From assembly GCA_003134995.1 (NCBI GenBank), contig PLDC01000022.1:1-64000 (forward strand): a DNA stretch of 64,000 bases. Direction: 5' to 3'. Below the pieces are notes generated by a model that ran no database searches, was not told the origin of the DNA, and was given only the letters and a program-made list of their open reading frames with translations. Position numbers and translations under genes: made by a program. The stretch is from Acidobacteriaceae bacterium. Its GTDB lineage: Bacteria > Acidobacteriota > Terriglobia > Terriglobales > Acidobacteriaceae. Positions 1 to 8,278 of the stretch are shown in pieces; the first letter of the stretch is position 1, and each line of letters starts with the position of its first letter.

Positions 1-390
1 GCGGCTGCTTCCGAGCACACCATCATCGTCGGAGAAGTCGGCTACTACGGCGCTTATCCGACTCAGGGTTATGCCACGCTGGCTCAGTTGGGCGGCGCTG
101 CCACACCTTGCGTACCGGGAACTGCCAACGGCTGCTTGATCGACAACAACCTGGCCACCAACGGCGGCGGCAACGGCAAGAGCGGTTATACCTTTGCGGT
201 GACGGTTACGGCTCCGGCAGCTGCGGCGCCTTCGACCTTCTTCACGACTGCGGTTCCGGTGTCCAACACTTCGGGTACCAAGTCATTCTGCGCAGCGGAT
301 GACGGCGTAGTCCGCAACGGCGCACCGGGCGTAATCACTGCCCCGGCCACCTACGCGGCTTGCTTGGCTCTGACCCCGATGAACAACTAA
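1..390 (+). CDS. pilA: Type IV pilin, C-terminal part (cut by window edge)
   Basis: Major-pilin-like protein whose N-terminus lies left of the window. The frame is open from base 1 and ends at TAA 390. From the first visible residues (AAASEHTIIVGEVGYYGAYP) to the last (LALTPMNN) it is almost identical to the pilin at 745-1263, so the two are a recent tandem duplication. The visible part is the globular head, rich in Gly, Ala and Thr, with Cys residues in TPCVPGTANGCLID, CAADDG and YAACLA that may form disulphides. It is followed by a strong terminator. The methylated hydrophobic N-terminus, needed for pilus assembly, is inferred from the copy downstream. Confidence 0.9.
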   Translation, partial: AAASEHTIIVGEVGYYGAYPTQGYATLAQLGGAATPCVPGTANGCLIDNNLATNGGGNGKSGYTFAVTVTAPAAAAPSTFFTTAVPVSNTSGTKSFCAADDGVVRNGAPGVITAPATYAACLALTPMNN

Positions 391-432
391 TAGTCTGAGT
401 TAGCAGCGTACCCGAACGGGTACCAAGCCAGA

Positions 433-462
433 GGGCAGCGGATGCAAATCCGCTGCCCTTTT
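433..462 (+). terminator. Rho-independent terminator after first pilin
   Basis: An 11-bp perfect stem (433-443 with 448-458) closed by a GCAA tetraloop is followed by TTTT. The same stem sequence recurs after the second pilin, so the terminator was copied together with the gene. The rest of the gap 463-655 shows no gene. Confidence 0.85.
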
Positions 463-655
463 ACTTTCTGCAAAAATTCTCAACTCACTGCAGGGAATCT
501 ACTCTTGTCCTTCACTCACGATTGCTTTTTGGGATGACAATTTCTGTCAACTCAGACATGACCTCATTTGTCATCTCAGCAGCGCCGTGTCGGCCTTGAC
601 TCCAGCGTTTCCCCAGAAAAACACATCTCTCATAGCCACAGATGCAGAGAATGCT

Positions 656-672
656 TTGGCAGCTAGAGTGCA
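656..672 (+). promoter_or_regulatory. Possible sigma-54 promoter of second pilin
   Basis: TTGGC at 656-660 and TGCA at 669-672 place GG and GC ten bases apart, the spacing of a -24/-12 sigma-54 promoter, about 70 bp upstream of the pilin start. Pilin genes in many bacteria are sigma-54/PilR controlled. The match outside the GG and GC pairs is only partial. Confidence 0.35.
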
Positions 673-744
673 ACGAACTAGAGCGTCTTAAAGAAATCTC
701 ACCTGCCGACGGGATGATAATGACTCGGCTAACCTGGGGGAAAC

Positions 745-1263
745 ATGAACAGCCAAAGAAACAAGGGATTCTCACTCATTGAGTTGCTGATCGTAGTCGC
801 CATCATCCTGATCATCGCAGCTATCGCCATTCCTAACCTCATGCGTGCGCGTATGGCGGCCAACGATTCGTCCGCAGCTGCTTCCGAGCACACCATCATC
901 GTCGGAGAAGTCGGCTACTACGGCGCTTATCCCACACAGGGCTATGCCACGCTGGCCCAGTTGGGCGGCGCTGCAACTCCCTGCGTTCCGGGAACGGCTA
1001 ACGGCTGCCTGATCGATAACAACCTGGCCACCAATGGTGGAGGCAATGGCAAGAGCGGATACAAATTTGCCGTCACCGTCACGGCTCCCGCGGCTGCAGC
1101 GCCTTCGACCTTCTTCACCACCGCCGTGCCGATTTCGAACACGTCGGGGACGAAGTCTTATTGCGCCGCGGATGATGGCGTGGTCCGCAACGGCGCGCCG
1201 GGCGTCATCACTGCTCCGGCCACGTACGCGGCGTGCCTGGCTCTGACCCCAATGAACAACTAG
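745..1263 (+). CDS. pilA: Type IV pilin
   Basis: Pilin of 172 residues. A short basic leader (MNSQRNKG) ends in the prepilin-peptidase site G-FSLIE, followed by the hydrophobic assembly helix LLIVVAIILIIAAIAIP with the conserved Glu at mature position 5. The C-terminal head matches the copy ending at 390. Type IV pilins are inserted in the inner membrane, cleaved and N-methylated by PilD, and polymerised into pili for attachment, twitching or DNA uptake. The start has a good ribosome site (GGGGGAAAC). The gene is flanked by its own possible sigma-54 promoter and a terminator. Whether this is the major pilin cannot be told from the window, since no pilB, pilT or pilC is visible. Confidence 0.93.
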   Translation: MNSQRNKGFSLIELLIVVAIILIIAAIAIPNLMRARMAANDSSAAASEHTIIVGEVGYYGAYPTQGYATLAQLGGAATPCVPGTANGCLIDNNLATNGGGNGKSGYKFAVTVTAPAAAAPSTFFTTAVPISNTSGTKSYCAADDGVVRNGAPGVITAPATYAACLALTPMNN

Positions 1264-1270
1264 CACGGCT

Positions 1271-1312
1271 CAAGTTTGGCGATTCAGGTTTGGCGATTCA
1301 AGTTTGGCAAAG
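1271..1312 (+). repeat. 14-bp degenerate tandem array (3 units)
   Basis: Three adjoining units of 14 bp, consensus CARGTTTGGCGATT (third unit ends CAAAG), lie between the pilin stop codon and its terminator. The array is part of the short-period series seen across the window. Confidence 0.8.
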
Positions 1313-1338
1313 TACCTGGGGGAGGGTACCAAGCCAGA

Positions 1339-1370
1339 GGGCAGCGGACACAAATCCGCTGCCCCTTTCG
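1339..1370 (+). terminator. Rho-independent terminator after second pilin
   Basis: A 10-bp stem (1339-1348 with 1355-1364) with a 6-base loop is followed by CTTTCGTTTTG. Its left flank and stem repeat the sequence of the terminator at 433. Confidence 0.8.
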
Positions 1371-1529
1371 TTTTGATCACAGTCAGCACAGCCCTGAGAG
1401 TGGCACATGGTTACTGCGGTAATCGACCCTGCAGGCCCGGGTTGGCCCGTTAAGTGCGACAAGATTCGTATGTCCCCCGAAGAGAAAGTTCGGAATCGTC
1501 GCATTGCCACAGGGGCAAGGCTGAACTTC

Positions 1530-2036
1530 ATGACGAAACAAAAGGGTTTCTCACTCATCGAGCTGTTGATCGTGGTGGCGATCATACTGATCATCGCGGC
1601 CATCGCCATCCCGAACTTAATGCGGGCTCGCATGGCGGCCAACGACTCGTCCGCTGCGGGTTCCATGCACGCGATTGCCGTTGCTGAAGCTGGCTATTTC
1701 GGCGCCTATCAAACGGTTGGCTTCCCCGCGACGCTGTCACCGTTAGGCGGCGCGTCGCCTTGCACTCCGGGTGTCGCCACCGCTTGTCTCATTGACCAGT
1801 CTTTGGCCAGTGGCGGGCCCAAGAGCGGCTACAGCTTTGCGGCCACTGGATCCGCCGGCGCGGGCAGCGCCATCAATAACCAGTTCTACGCCACTGCAAC
1901 CCCAACCAGCGATCTGACTGGCACCCGCGCTTACTGCGCAGCCGATGATCTAGTCCTCCGCCTTCAGCCGTCGGGCAACACAACGATGGTCGCAAGTTAT
2001 GCGGCGTGCTGGGCCCTGTCGCCGGAGAGCAACTGA
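1530..2036 (+). CDS. pilA: Type IV pilin, third divergent copy
   Basis: Pilin-like protein of 168 residues beginning MTKQKGFSLIELLIVV, with prepilin cleavage after Gly6 and Glu at mature +5. The first about 60 residues are nearly identical to the 745-1263 pilin, but the head has diverged (ASPCTPGVATACLID, CAADDLVLRL, YAACWALSPESN) while keeping the Cys positions. The frame is open from 1407, but the ATG at 1530 gives the usual short leader and follows AGGGGCAAGG. It may be a minor or alternative pilin: family amplification followed by head divergence is common for pilins. No clear terminator separates it from the ABC operon, which has its own promoter-like box. Confidence 0.9.
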   Translation: MTKQKGFSLIELLIVVAIILIIAAIAIPNLMRARMAANDSSAAGSMHAIAVAEAGYFGAYQTVGFPATLSPLGGASPCTPGVATACLIDQSLASGGPKSGYSFAATGSAGAGSAINNQFYATATPTSDLTGTRAYCAADDLVLRLQPSGNTTMVASYAACWALSPESN

Positions 2037-2128
2037 GGCCATCTGCACCTTCCGGCCAAGCATCAAACTTGGCAAAAGTACGAGCGATGCATCTTTACTT
2101 TCGTAATCTCCCGCGCCCGCGCTGGCAC

Positions 2129-2156
2129 TTTACTCGCTATCGGATTTGCATATAAT
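2129..2156 (+). promoter_or_regulatory. Possible sigma-70 promoter of ABC operon
   Basis: A perfect TATAAT at 2151-2156 is preceded at 16 bp by TTTACT (2129-2134). It lies about 40 bp upstream of the ABC ATPase start, in a locally A/T-rich stretch. Confidence 0.5.
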
Positions 2157-2196
2157 TTGTGCAGCAAAACAAATATTCATTAACTGCATTCCTGCC

Positions 2197-3134
<938 letters not shown>

Positions 3135-3138
<4 letters not shown>

Positions 3139-3179
3139 AGATCAAGCGTGTGAAGATCAGGCGTATGAATCTCGAGCGT
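3135..3179 (+). repeat. 15-bp degenerate tandem array across the ABC stop codon
   Basis: Three units of 15 bp, consensus RTGAAGATCARGCGT (third unit ATGAATCTCGAGCGT), begin one base before the ATPase stop codon (TGA 3136-3138) and run towards the permease ribosome site. Confidence 0.75.
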
Positions 3180-3193
3180 ACGAAGAGGACAGC

Positions 3194-3970
3194 ATGAGAA
3201 CGCGCATCGCTTACATTGCCTCCAATACCTTCCGCGAAGCGGTCCGCGACCGCGTGCTCTATAACCTGATCGCTTTCGCGCTGCTGCTTTCCGGAGCGGC
3301 CATCTTCGTTGGCCAGATTTCGATTGAGATCGAGAAGCTGGTGGTCATTAATCTTGGCCTCACCGCGGTTTCTCTGTTTGGAATCGTGATCGCAATCTTC
3401 ATCGGCATTGGCCTGGTTTCGAAGGAAATCGAGAAGCGAACTCTCTATACCGTGCTCTCGCGTCCGGTGCGCCGCTGGGAATTCATCGTCGGCAAGTTCT
3501 TCGGGCTCGCCGGCACGCTTGTGGTCAACACCTTCTTCATGGCGATCGGGGTTTTCGCCGCACTGTTCTATGTTTCTCATAAATTCGTGCGTGCTGACGC
3601 TTTGATTCTGGTGGCCTTGTACTTCATCGTGCTCGAGTTCCAGATCATCTGCTCGCTGACGTTGTTGTTCTCGTCGTTTTCGTCGCCCTTGCTTTCCGCG
3701 GTCTTTGCCTTCTCGCTATTCGTGATCGGGAGCTTTGCCGAAGACCTGCGCAACTTCGCTAGCATGGCCCACGGATTCTCGCGCTGGCTGGCCACGGGCG
3801 CGGCCTATCTTGTGCCGAACTTTTCGGCGTTCAACGTGATCACATCTATTGCGCACGAACAGCCCGTCGCTGGACAACTCATCTTGCAGAACACGCTCTA
3901 CGCCTTGTTCTACGCGACGATGGCATTGAGTGGAGCGGTGCTGATCTTCGAGCGCCGGGATTTAAAATGA
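3194..3970 (+). CDS. ABC-2 type transporter permease (PilI-like by context)
   Basis: Inner-membrane protein of 258 residues with about six hydrophobic segments (for example LIAFALLLSGAAIF, AVSLFGIVIAIFIGIGLV, LFYATMALSGAVLIF). The stretch GLVSKEIEKRTLYTVLSRPVRRWEFIVGKF is typical of ABC-2 permeases of the NosY/Gld type. It starts at ATG 3194 after GAGGAC, 55 bp behind the ATPase, and its stop overlaps the next start by 4 bp (ATGA), so translation of the two is probably coupled. It should form the membrane pore partner of the ATPase. Confidence 0.88.
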   Translation: MRTRIAYIASNTFREAVRDRVLYNLIAFALLLSGAAIFVGQISIEIEKLVVINLGLTAVSLFGIVIAIFIGIGLVSKEIEKRTLYTVLSRPVRRWEFIVGKFFGLAGTLVVNTFFMAIGVFAALFYVSHKFVRADALILVALYFIVLEFQIICSLTLLFSSFSSPLLSAVFAFSLFVIGSFAEDLRNFASMAHGFSRWLATGAAYLVPNFSAFNVITSIAHEQPVAGQLILQNTLYALFYATMALSGAVLIFERRDLK

Positions 3971-4890
3971 AGCCTCGGCAGAAAACTACGATGGTCGCTA
4001 GCGCGTGTCTGATCTTGTCGCTGGCTGCCAGTTCGTTTCTGCTTCATCGCATCGACCGGCTTCGCCCTCAGGGTGCAGCGGATGACGCTCTCTTTCTCAG
4101 TTCGCCAAAGGTCATCCAGCGCGCCAGTCTCGGTTATGACGGGCTGATGGCCTGCATTTATTGGACTCGCGCCGTGCAGTACTTTGGCTTCCGGCATCAT
4201 TACTTCGCGACCAGCTATAACCAACTGGCGCCGCTGCTTGAAATTACGACTCATCTCGATCCGCATCTGATGGTGGCTTACGAATTCGGCACCAGCTTTC
4301 TTGCGCCCAAACCTCCGCATGGGGCGGGCGAACCGGAGCGTGCGATCGAGTTACTGCAATACGGCATTCAGCAGAATCCCGATAGCTGGAAGCTTTATTA
4401 CGACCTCGGCTTCGTCTATTACATGGAGCTGCACGATTACAAAAAAGCCGCGGAAACCTTTGAGCGCGGATCGCATGTTCCGAACGCGCATCCTTTCCTA
4501 AAGGTGTTGGCGGCCCAGATGGCGCAGCATGCGGGCGAGTATGAGACGGCTCGGATGCTTTGGTCGGCGACTTATCAGACCGCACAGGACGCGCAGATCA
4601 AAGAGAATGCGGTCGAGCACCTGCGCGCGTTGCGCGTAGACGAAGACGTGGAGCATCTGCAGCAAGCCGTGACCCGCTTTGGAGAGCGCACTGGACGCCT
4701 GCCTGCGAGCATCGCCGAACTCGCATCCGCTGAAGGATTGTCTGGAGCTCCAGTCGATCCCGATGGGCATGCTTACAAATTGACGCCCGAGGGGCGCGTC
4801 GAGATTCGCGTGCCGGATGACTTTCCTTTCGCCAGTAAAGGATTGCCTCCGGGATATAAGCCAGCGCCTAAATACCATCAGCTTCAGTAG
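3967..4890 (+). CDS. TPR-containing membrane-anchored protein of the ABC operon
   Basis: Protein of 307 residues that I do not recognise by name. It has an N-terminal signal-anchor (MVASACLILSLAASSFLLHRI), then helical repeats of TPR type (PERAIELLQYGIQQNPDSWKLYYDLGFVYY and DYKKAAETFERGS, roughly residues 115-160). The C-terminal part, with LPASIAELASAEGLSGAPVDPDGHAYKL, resembles the tail of GspG-like pseudopilins. It is translationally coupled to the permease, so it probably works with the ABC transporter in the periplasm. By position it would correspond to PilG of the Myxococcus pil locus, but I can show no sequence evidence for that. Confidence 0.7.
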   Translation: MKPRQKTTMVASACLILSLAASSFLLHRIDRLRPQGAADDALFLSSPKVIQRASLGYDGLMACIYWTRAVQYFGFRHHYFATSYNQLAPLLEITTHLDPHLMVAYEFGTSFLAPKPPHGAGEPERAIELLQYGIQQNPDSWKLYYDLGFVYYMELHDYKKAAETFERGSHVPNAHPFLKVLAAQMAQHAGEYETARMLWSATYQTAQDAQIKENAVEHLRALRVDEDVEHLQQAVTRFGERTGRLPASIAELASAEGLSGAPVDPDGHAYKLTPEGRVEIRVPDDFPFASKGLPPGYKPAPKYHQLQ

Positions 4891-4909
4891 GGTCGTCGAC
4901 CCACCGCAC

Positions 4910-4937
4910 AGTACCGAGTACCTAGTACCTAGCGAAG
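4910..4937 (+). repeat. 7-bp degenerate tandem array
   Basis: Four adjoining heptamers AGTACCG, AGTACCT, AGTACCT and AGCGAAG lie 19 bp after the TPR gene. This is a short member of the heptamer series. Confidence 0.65.
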
Positions 4938-5010
4938 ACGCATCTTCTCGGAGACAGGGACTCTGTGCTCGCAACTCTTTGCGGAGTGCCTTCGCTTATG
5001 ATGGCGGTGA

Positions 5011-5787
5011 ATGAGCGTTGATGCTCCCAATCAGTCCGCAATCAGTGTGTCTCGCTCCGCGCGGCGGTGGTGGAAGGACGTCGCTGCGCGTGAGGGGCGC
5101 TTCGCGGCTACATGGCAACTGCTGAGCGCGCTCTGGGAGTTCGTTCGCGATTCCACTCCAGAGCGCAGGCGCCAACGTTATGGCGATGCGGACTACGATT
5201 GGGAGCATCGCGTCAATACGACGAGCGCAGTTGTCGGTTGGCGTGAGCGGTTGCTTGGAGTGTTCCACTCGCCTTATCAGCCGACGGAGTCTGTTCTCTT
5301 TCACGAAATGATCGAGGCTTTGCGCGAGCAGAGTCAGTTGGACTTTCGAGACTTCACCTTCATCGATCTTGGATCTGGAAAAGGACGCACTTTGTTGATG
5401 GCGTCGGATTATCCTTTTCGACGAGTCGTTGGCGTGGAACTTTTGCCTGAGTTGCATCGGACTGCCCGGGAGAATCTTAGCGAGTATAAAAGCGAAAGGC
5501 AGAAGTGCTTTGCGCTGGAGTCGATTTGCGCGGATGCGACTGAGTTTCGTTTTCCTAACGAGCCTACCGTGGTCTTTCTTTTCAATCCGTTTCCAGGGGC
5601 TGGGTTGAGGCGGATGATTGGAGGTCTGGAACGGAGTGTGCGAGAGCATCCGCGAGCGGTGTATGTGCTTTATCACAATCCTCTGCTTGGGCGAGTACTG
5701 GAGGAAAATGCCGGGCTAAAAAAAGTTTATGGGACTCATCAGTTTGCGATTTACCAGGCGATGGACTGGATTCGCGATGAGTTATGA
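5011..5787 (+). CDS. Class I SAM-dependent methyltransferase
   Basis: Protein of 258 residues with SAM-binding motif I, FIDLGSGKGRTLLM (118-130), followed by VVGVELLPELH, whose acidic residue should hold the ribose, and a later VVFLFNPFPG strand. The architecture resembles DOT1/PrmA-like methyltransferases. The N-terminal 110 residues contain YDWEHRVNTTSA and a GVFHSPYQPTESVLFHEM stretch typical of hypothetical methyltransferases of this group. The substrate is unknown. It is 120 bp after the ABC operon and probably separate from it. Codon use in its second half looks less GC-rich than in neighbouring genes. Confidence 0.75.
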   Translation: MSVDAPNQSAISVSRSARRWWKDVAAREGRFAATWQLLSALWEFVRDSTPERRRQRYGDADYDWEHRVNTTSAVVGWRERLLGVFHSPYQPTESVLFHEMIEALREQSQLDFRDFTFIDLGSGKGRTLLMASDYPFRRVVGVELLPELHRTARENLSEYKSERQKCFALESICADATEFRFPNEPTVVFLFNPFPGAGLRRMIGGLERSVREHPRAVYVLYHNPLLGRVLEENAGLKKVYGTHQFAIYQAMDWIRDEL

Positions 5788-5859
5788 GCTTGAGATCCGT
5801 GGAGAAAAAAAATTAGGGTTGATCCCCCTAAAATAATGTAAACACAGGAGTTGCGCGAT

Positions 5860-5970
5860 CGGATCTCTACGAGATCCGGCTAAAATCCTGCGTTTAAAGG
5901 AGTTAGCTGCAAAATCCTCGAAATGAAGGGGTTAGCGACAGAAATCGCTAAGCCGGGGTTCGTTTTTCGG
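5860..5970 (+). repeat. Hairpin plus 29-bp tandem repeat
   Basis: The gap 5788-6162 holds no gene. A perfect 8-bp stem (5860-5867 with 5871-5878, loop TAC) is followed by 29-bp units starting AAAATCCT at 5882-5910 and 5911-5939 (both carry AAAGGAGTTAG or GAAGGGGTTAG), and a decayed third unit starting GAAATCGCTAAG at 5941. Confidence 0.7.
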
Positions 5971-6162
5971 TTTTCAAAGAGCTTGCGCCCTGAAGCGATT
6001 CGCGCTCCGCAGGGATACTTTGTAAAAGCTTAGCGCAAGGGCGGAAAGAAGGATGTGACGGATGAACATTAGGGCTGTGGAAAACTCCAAGATGGACCTT
6101 TCTCCGTTTGTCCAGAAGCGGTATTCTGGTGGCACCTAAAAAGGTGCTCCGGAGGAGAGTTC

Positions 6163-6453
6163 ATGCTGGACATCACCAAGGACATTCAATCTCTAACGAC
6201 CTTTCGGCGCCGTTCCGGCGATTTTATAAAGCTGCTGAAAAAAAACAAGCGACCGGTGGTGCTTACGGTAAGAGGGAAGGCGGCGGCGGTGGTGCAGGAC
6301 GCGGCCTCGTATCAGCGACTGCTCGACATTGCGGCGCGCGCAGACGTCGAGGAGGGTATCCGCCAGGGACTGGAAGATTTGAGCAAGGGTAGGACTCGTC
6401 CAGCACGGGAATTCTTTGACGAATTCGAAACCGAACATGAAATACGCCGTTAA
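6163..6453 (+). CDS. Phd/YefM-family antitoxin
   Basis: Antitoxin of 96 residues. The N-terminal half, DITKDIQSLTTFRRRSGDFIKLLKKNKRPVVLT then VRGKAAAVVQDAASYQRLLD, is the Phd/YefM fold, which dimerises, binds DNA and represses its own operon. The acidic C-terminus (FFDEFETEHEIRR) would wrap the toxin. The ATG follows a strong GGAGGAGAG ribosome site. Its last 17 bp overlap the toxin start, the usual arrangement for co-translated type II systems. Functionality is inferred from the intact frames. Confidence 0.88.
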   Translation: MLDITKDIQSLTTFRRRSGDFIKLLKKNKRPVVLTVRGKAAAVVQDAASYQRLLDIAARADVEEGIRQGLEDLSKGRTRPAREFFDEFETEHEIRR

Positions 6454-6730
6454 CCTTACGCAGCGGGCGGAGCGGGACCTCGCGAGGCTCTACGGTGAAA
6501 TCGATGCGGCCCACTCCGAGACAGCGCGAGAATGGTTTCGGGGGTTAAAGAAGCAAATCCTCAGCTTGGAGAAACTGCCATTCCGCTGCACCGTGACTCC
6601 GGAGAACAAGATTCTCAGACACCTTTTGTATGGTCACAGGCGTGACACCTATCGCGTGATCTATCGAGTGGTGGGCTTGCAGGTCGACGTTCTGCACATT
6701 CGTCACGGAGCAAGGAAGCGAGTGGGGTGA
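6437..6730 (+). CDS. RelE/ParE-family toxin
   Basis: Toxin of 97 residues: MKYAVNLTQRAERDLARLYGEID, then LEKLPFRCTVTPE, LRHLLYGHRRDTYRVIYRVVG and VDVLHIRHGARK, the order typical of RelE/ParE proteins (N-terminal strand and helices, then a C-terminal beta sheet with Arg and His). The family either cleaves mRNA on ribosomes or poisons gyrase; which applies here cannot be told. I start at ATG 6437 inside the antitoxin end rather than at 6416, because it begins directly with the conserved strand. The last bases (GTGA) overlap a decayed second module. Confidence 0.87.
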   Translation: MKYAVNLTQRAERDLARLYGEIDAAHSETAREWFRGLKKQILSLEKLPFRCTVTPENKILRHLLYGHRRDTYRVIYRVVGLQVDVLHIRHGARKRVG

Positions 6731-6861
6731 GAAAGGCAAGGGGGAAGTTCAAGTCGGAGCAGGGGCGGGCGAAACCGAATCCTCAGGCGGCTGCGCTTGT
6801 GCTTCTCGTGCGCAAATATCCGGATACGCTGGCACGGCTGGATGCGCTGGCGGGAGGGTGA
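6727..6861 (+). pseudogene. Antitoxin C-terminal remnant (44 codons)
   Basis: A GTG-started frame overlapping the toxin stop by 4 bp encodes a 44-residue peptide with KFKSEQGRAKPNPQAAALVL and VRKYPDTLARLDALAGG. This looks like the tail of XRE/HigA-type antitoxins, after which toxins are often encoded. The HTH is absent, so it is probably a deletion remnant. It could instead be a very short gene. Confidence 0.45.
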
Positions 6862-6881
6862 TGTGCGCACCCGTCCACCGG

Positions 6882-7038
6882 CACGACGGCCGTCGCGTGA
6901 TCCTATCGCGTCAGTGGCGCTAACGTGACCGTGCTGCATACTCGGCACGAGGCGATGAGAGGTTTGGATGAGACCTTCGCAGGCGACCCCGAAGCGGTTC
7001 GGGAATTCGCCGCCGAAGTGGCTGAGGAGTTAAAGTAA
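6882..7038 (+). pseudogene. Remnant of a second RelE/ParE toxin
   Basis: With one base skipped at about 6903, the strand reads HDGRRVI then YRVSGANVTVLHTRHEAMRGLDETF and ends EVAEELK-stop at 7038. This aligns with the C-terminus of the intact toxin just upstream (YRVIYRVVGLQVDVLHIRHGARK). The N-terminal two thirds and any start codon are missing. This is a decayed duplicate or sister module. Confidence 0.6.
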
Positions 7039-7066
7039 TCCTCTACGCTGGCACGGAGTACACAGG

Positions 7067-8245
7067 ATGTCGTCTGCAGATCAATCGATAAGCTCAGCCA
7101 CTAAGGTGGCCCGGATTTCATGGCGCGAAGCCGGGAAACGGATTTTGGCTCTGTTCTGCATCTATGTCGCTGCATTCTTCGTCGTCGGATCGGTGTTCTT
7201 CGGGGATTGGTGGTACGGGCTTTTCTGGGGCGGACAGTTTGCAAACCCGCGCTGGCTAGCGCTGGGGTGGCGACTTCTTGTCAACTGGCATGTCGCAGCC
7301 GTCACGTGCATGGTGCTCGGGGCATCTCTGATTATCTTTCTGTCCGTCTGGAGCCCAAGACGGGTCACAGCGTTTCTCAATCGTTTCGTCTCGCTTATAG
7401 TCGCGCTGTCGCTGGCCGCGATTATCCTAAGCGCGCTCGCCGTGTATCTCATACCTGGAAATGCAGAAGTCTACGGAATTCTCCTTAGCCAGCTTCCGTT
7501 CCTGGATGAGAACTATGCGGTGTCTCAGCTCCGCGCAACCCTACAGGAACCTGGGATCACTGCGCCTATCTACTTTCACTACCTCAACCAGGGACGAGTA
7601 GACCAACTCTACAACCAGCTAGAGCCTGAATTGCAAGAGGTGTCCAAGGACGTAAGGAGCGCCACCAAGGTAAGTGGGGGCGCCGAGGCCGGCACCGCTG
7701 GTGGCAAGCTGCAGGTTGGCGGAGAGCAGTCAGGGGAGGAGGAAAAAAAGTTCACCCGTGCTGAATTCCCACCTGAGAAAAAATGCATCGCGGTTATGAA
7801 ATACGTTAGGACAACCTGGCCAGCAAACTACTACACTGCCTTTACCGACTGGTTGATCAGGTATCAGACCCAGCTCATTATCGACGCCAATAGGAGCCGA
7901 GGGCAGGAGGTTCGCCCGAGGGAAACGTACGGCTGGGGTCCCACTGCCGATTTGAACGAGAGATTCGCGGCGGATCTTAAGGAGCAATTGCGATCCGTTA
8001 GGGGCCTGATCTTTGTTGACGGTGAGTTTACTGAATCGCTTCAGGGAGATAAGGCGGTCTTAACCTACGACTTTAGTGTCCCAACAACGCCACCGAGCAA
8101 AGCAGCGTCTTTCAGGGTCAGTCTTCCCAAAAAAGAGATCGCGAACCTCCCGACTCACCGGCTCCGGCTCACGATATTTGGGGACGTAATCAAGCCGTTA
8201 GGCGAAGACGGCACGGTCGATATTGCCCCGATATCCATCTACTGA
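7067..8245 (+). CDS. Unknown membrane protein with large soluble domain
   Basis: Protein of 392 residues that I do not recognise. Three hydrophobic segments lie in the first 130 residues (ILALFCIYVAAFFVVGSVFF, AAVTCMVLGASLIIFLSV, FVSLIVALSLAAIILSALAVYLI). They are followed by a soluble part of about 260 residues, which contains a low-complexity Gly/Glu linker (KVSGGAEAGTAGGKLQVGGEQSGEEEKK split over 205-232) and a C-terminal domain with beta strands (VLTYDFSVP, FRVSLPKKEIANLP, RLRLTIFGDVI). It stands alone between the toxin remnant and the DUF255 gene. Function is unknown. Confidence 0.7.
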   Translation: MSSADQSISSATKVARISWREAGKRILALFCIYVAAFFVVGSVFFGDWWYGLFWGGQFANPRWLALGWRLLVNWHVAAVTCMVLGASLIIFLSVWSPRRVTAFLNRFVSLIVALSLAAIILSALAVYLIPGNAEVYGILLSQLPFLDENYAVSQLRATLQEPGITAPIYFHYLNQGRVDQLYNQLEPELQEVSKDVRSATKVSGGAEAGTAGGKLQVGGEQSGEEEKKFTRAEFPPEKKCIAVMKYVRTTWPANYYTAFTDWLIRYQTQLIIDANRSRGQEVRPRETYGWGPTADLNERFAADLKEQLRSVRGLIFVDGEFTESLQGDKAVLTYDFSVPTTPPSKAASFRVSLPKKEIANLPTHRLRLTIFGDVIKPLGEDGTVDIAPISIY

Positions 8246-8278
8246 CCGTAGGCCCGGAAAGCCCTGTAAACTTGAGGG

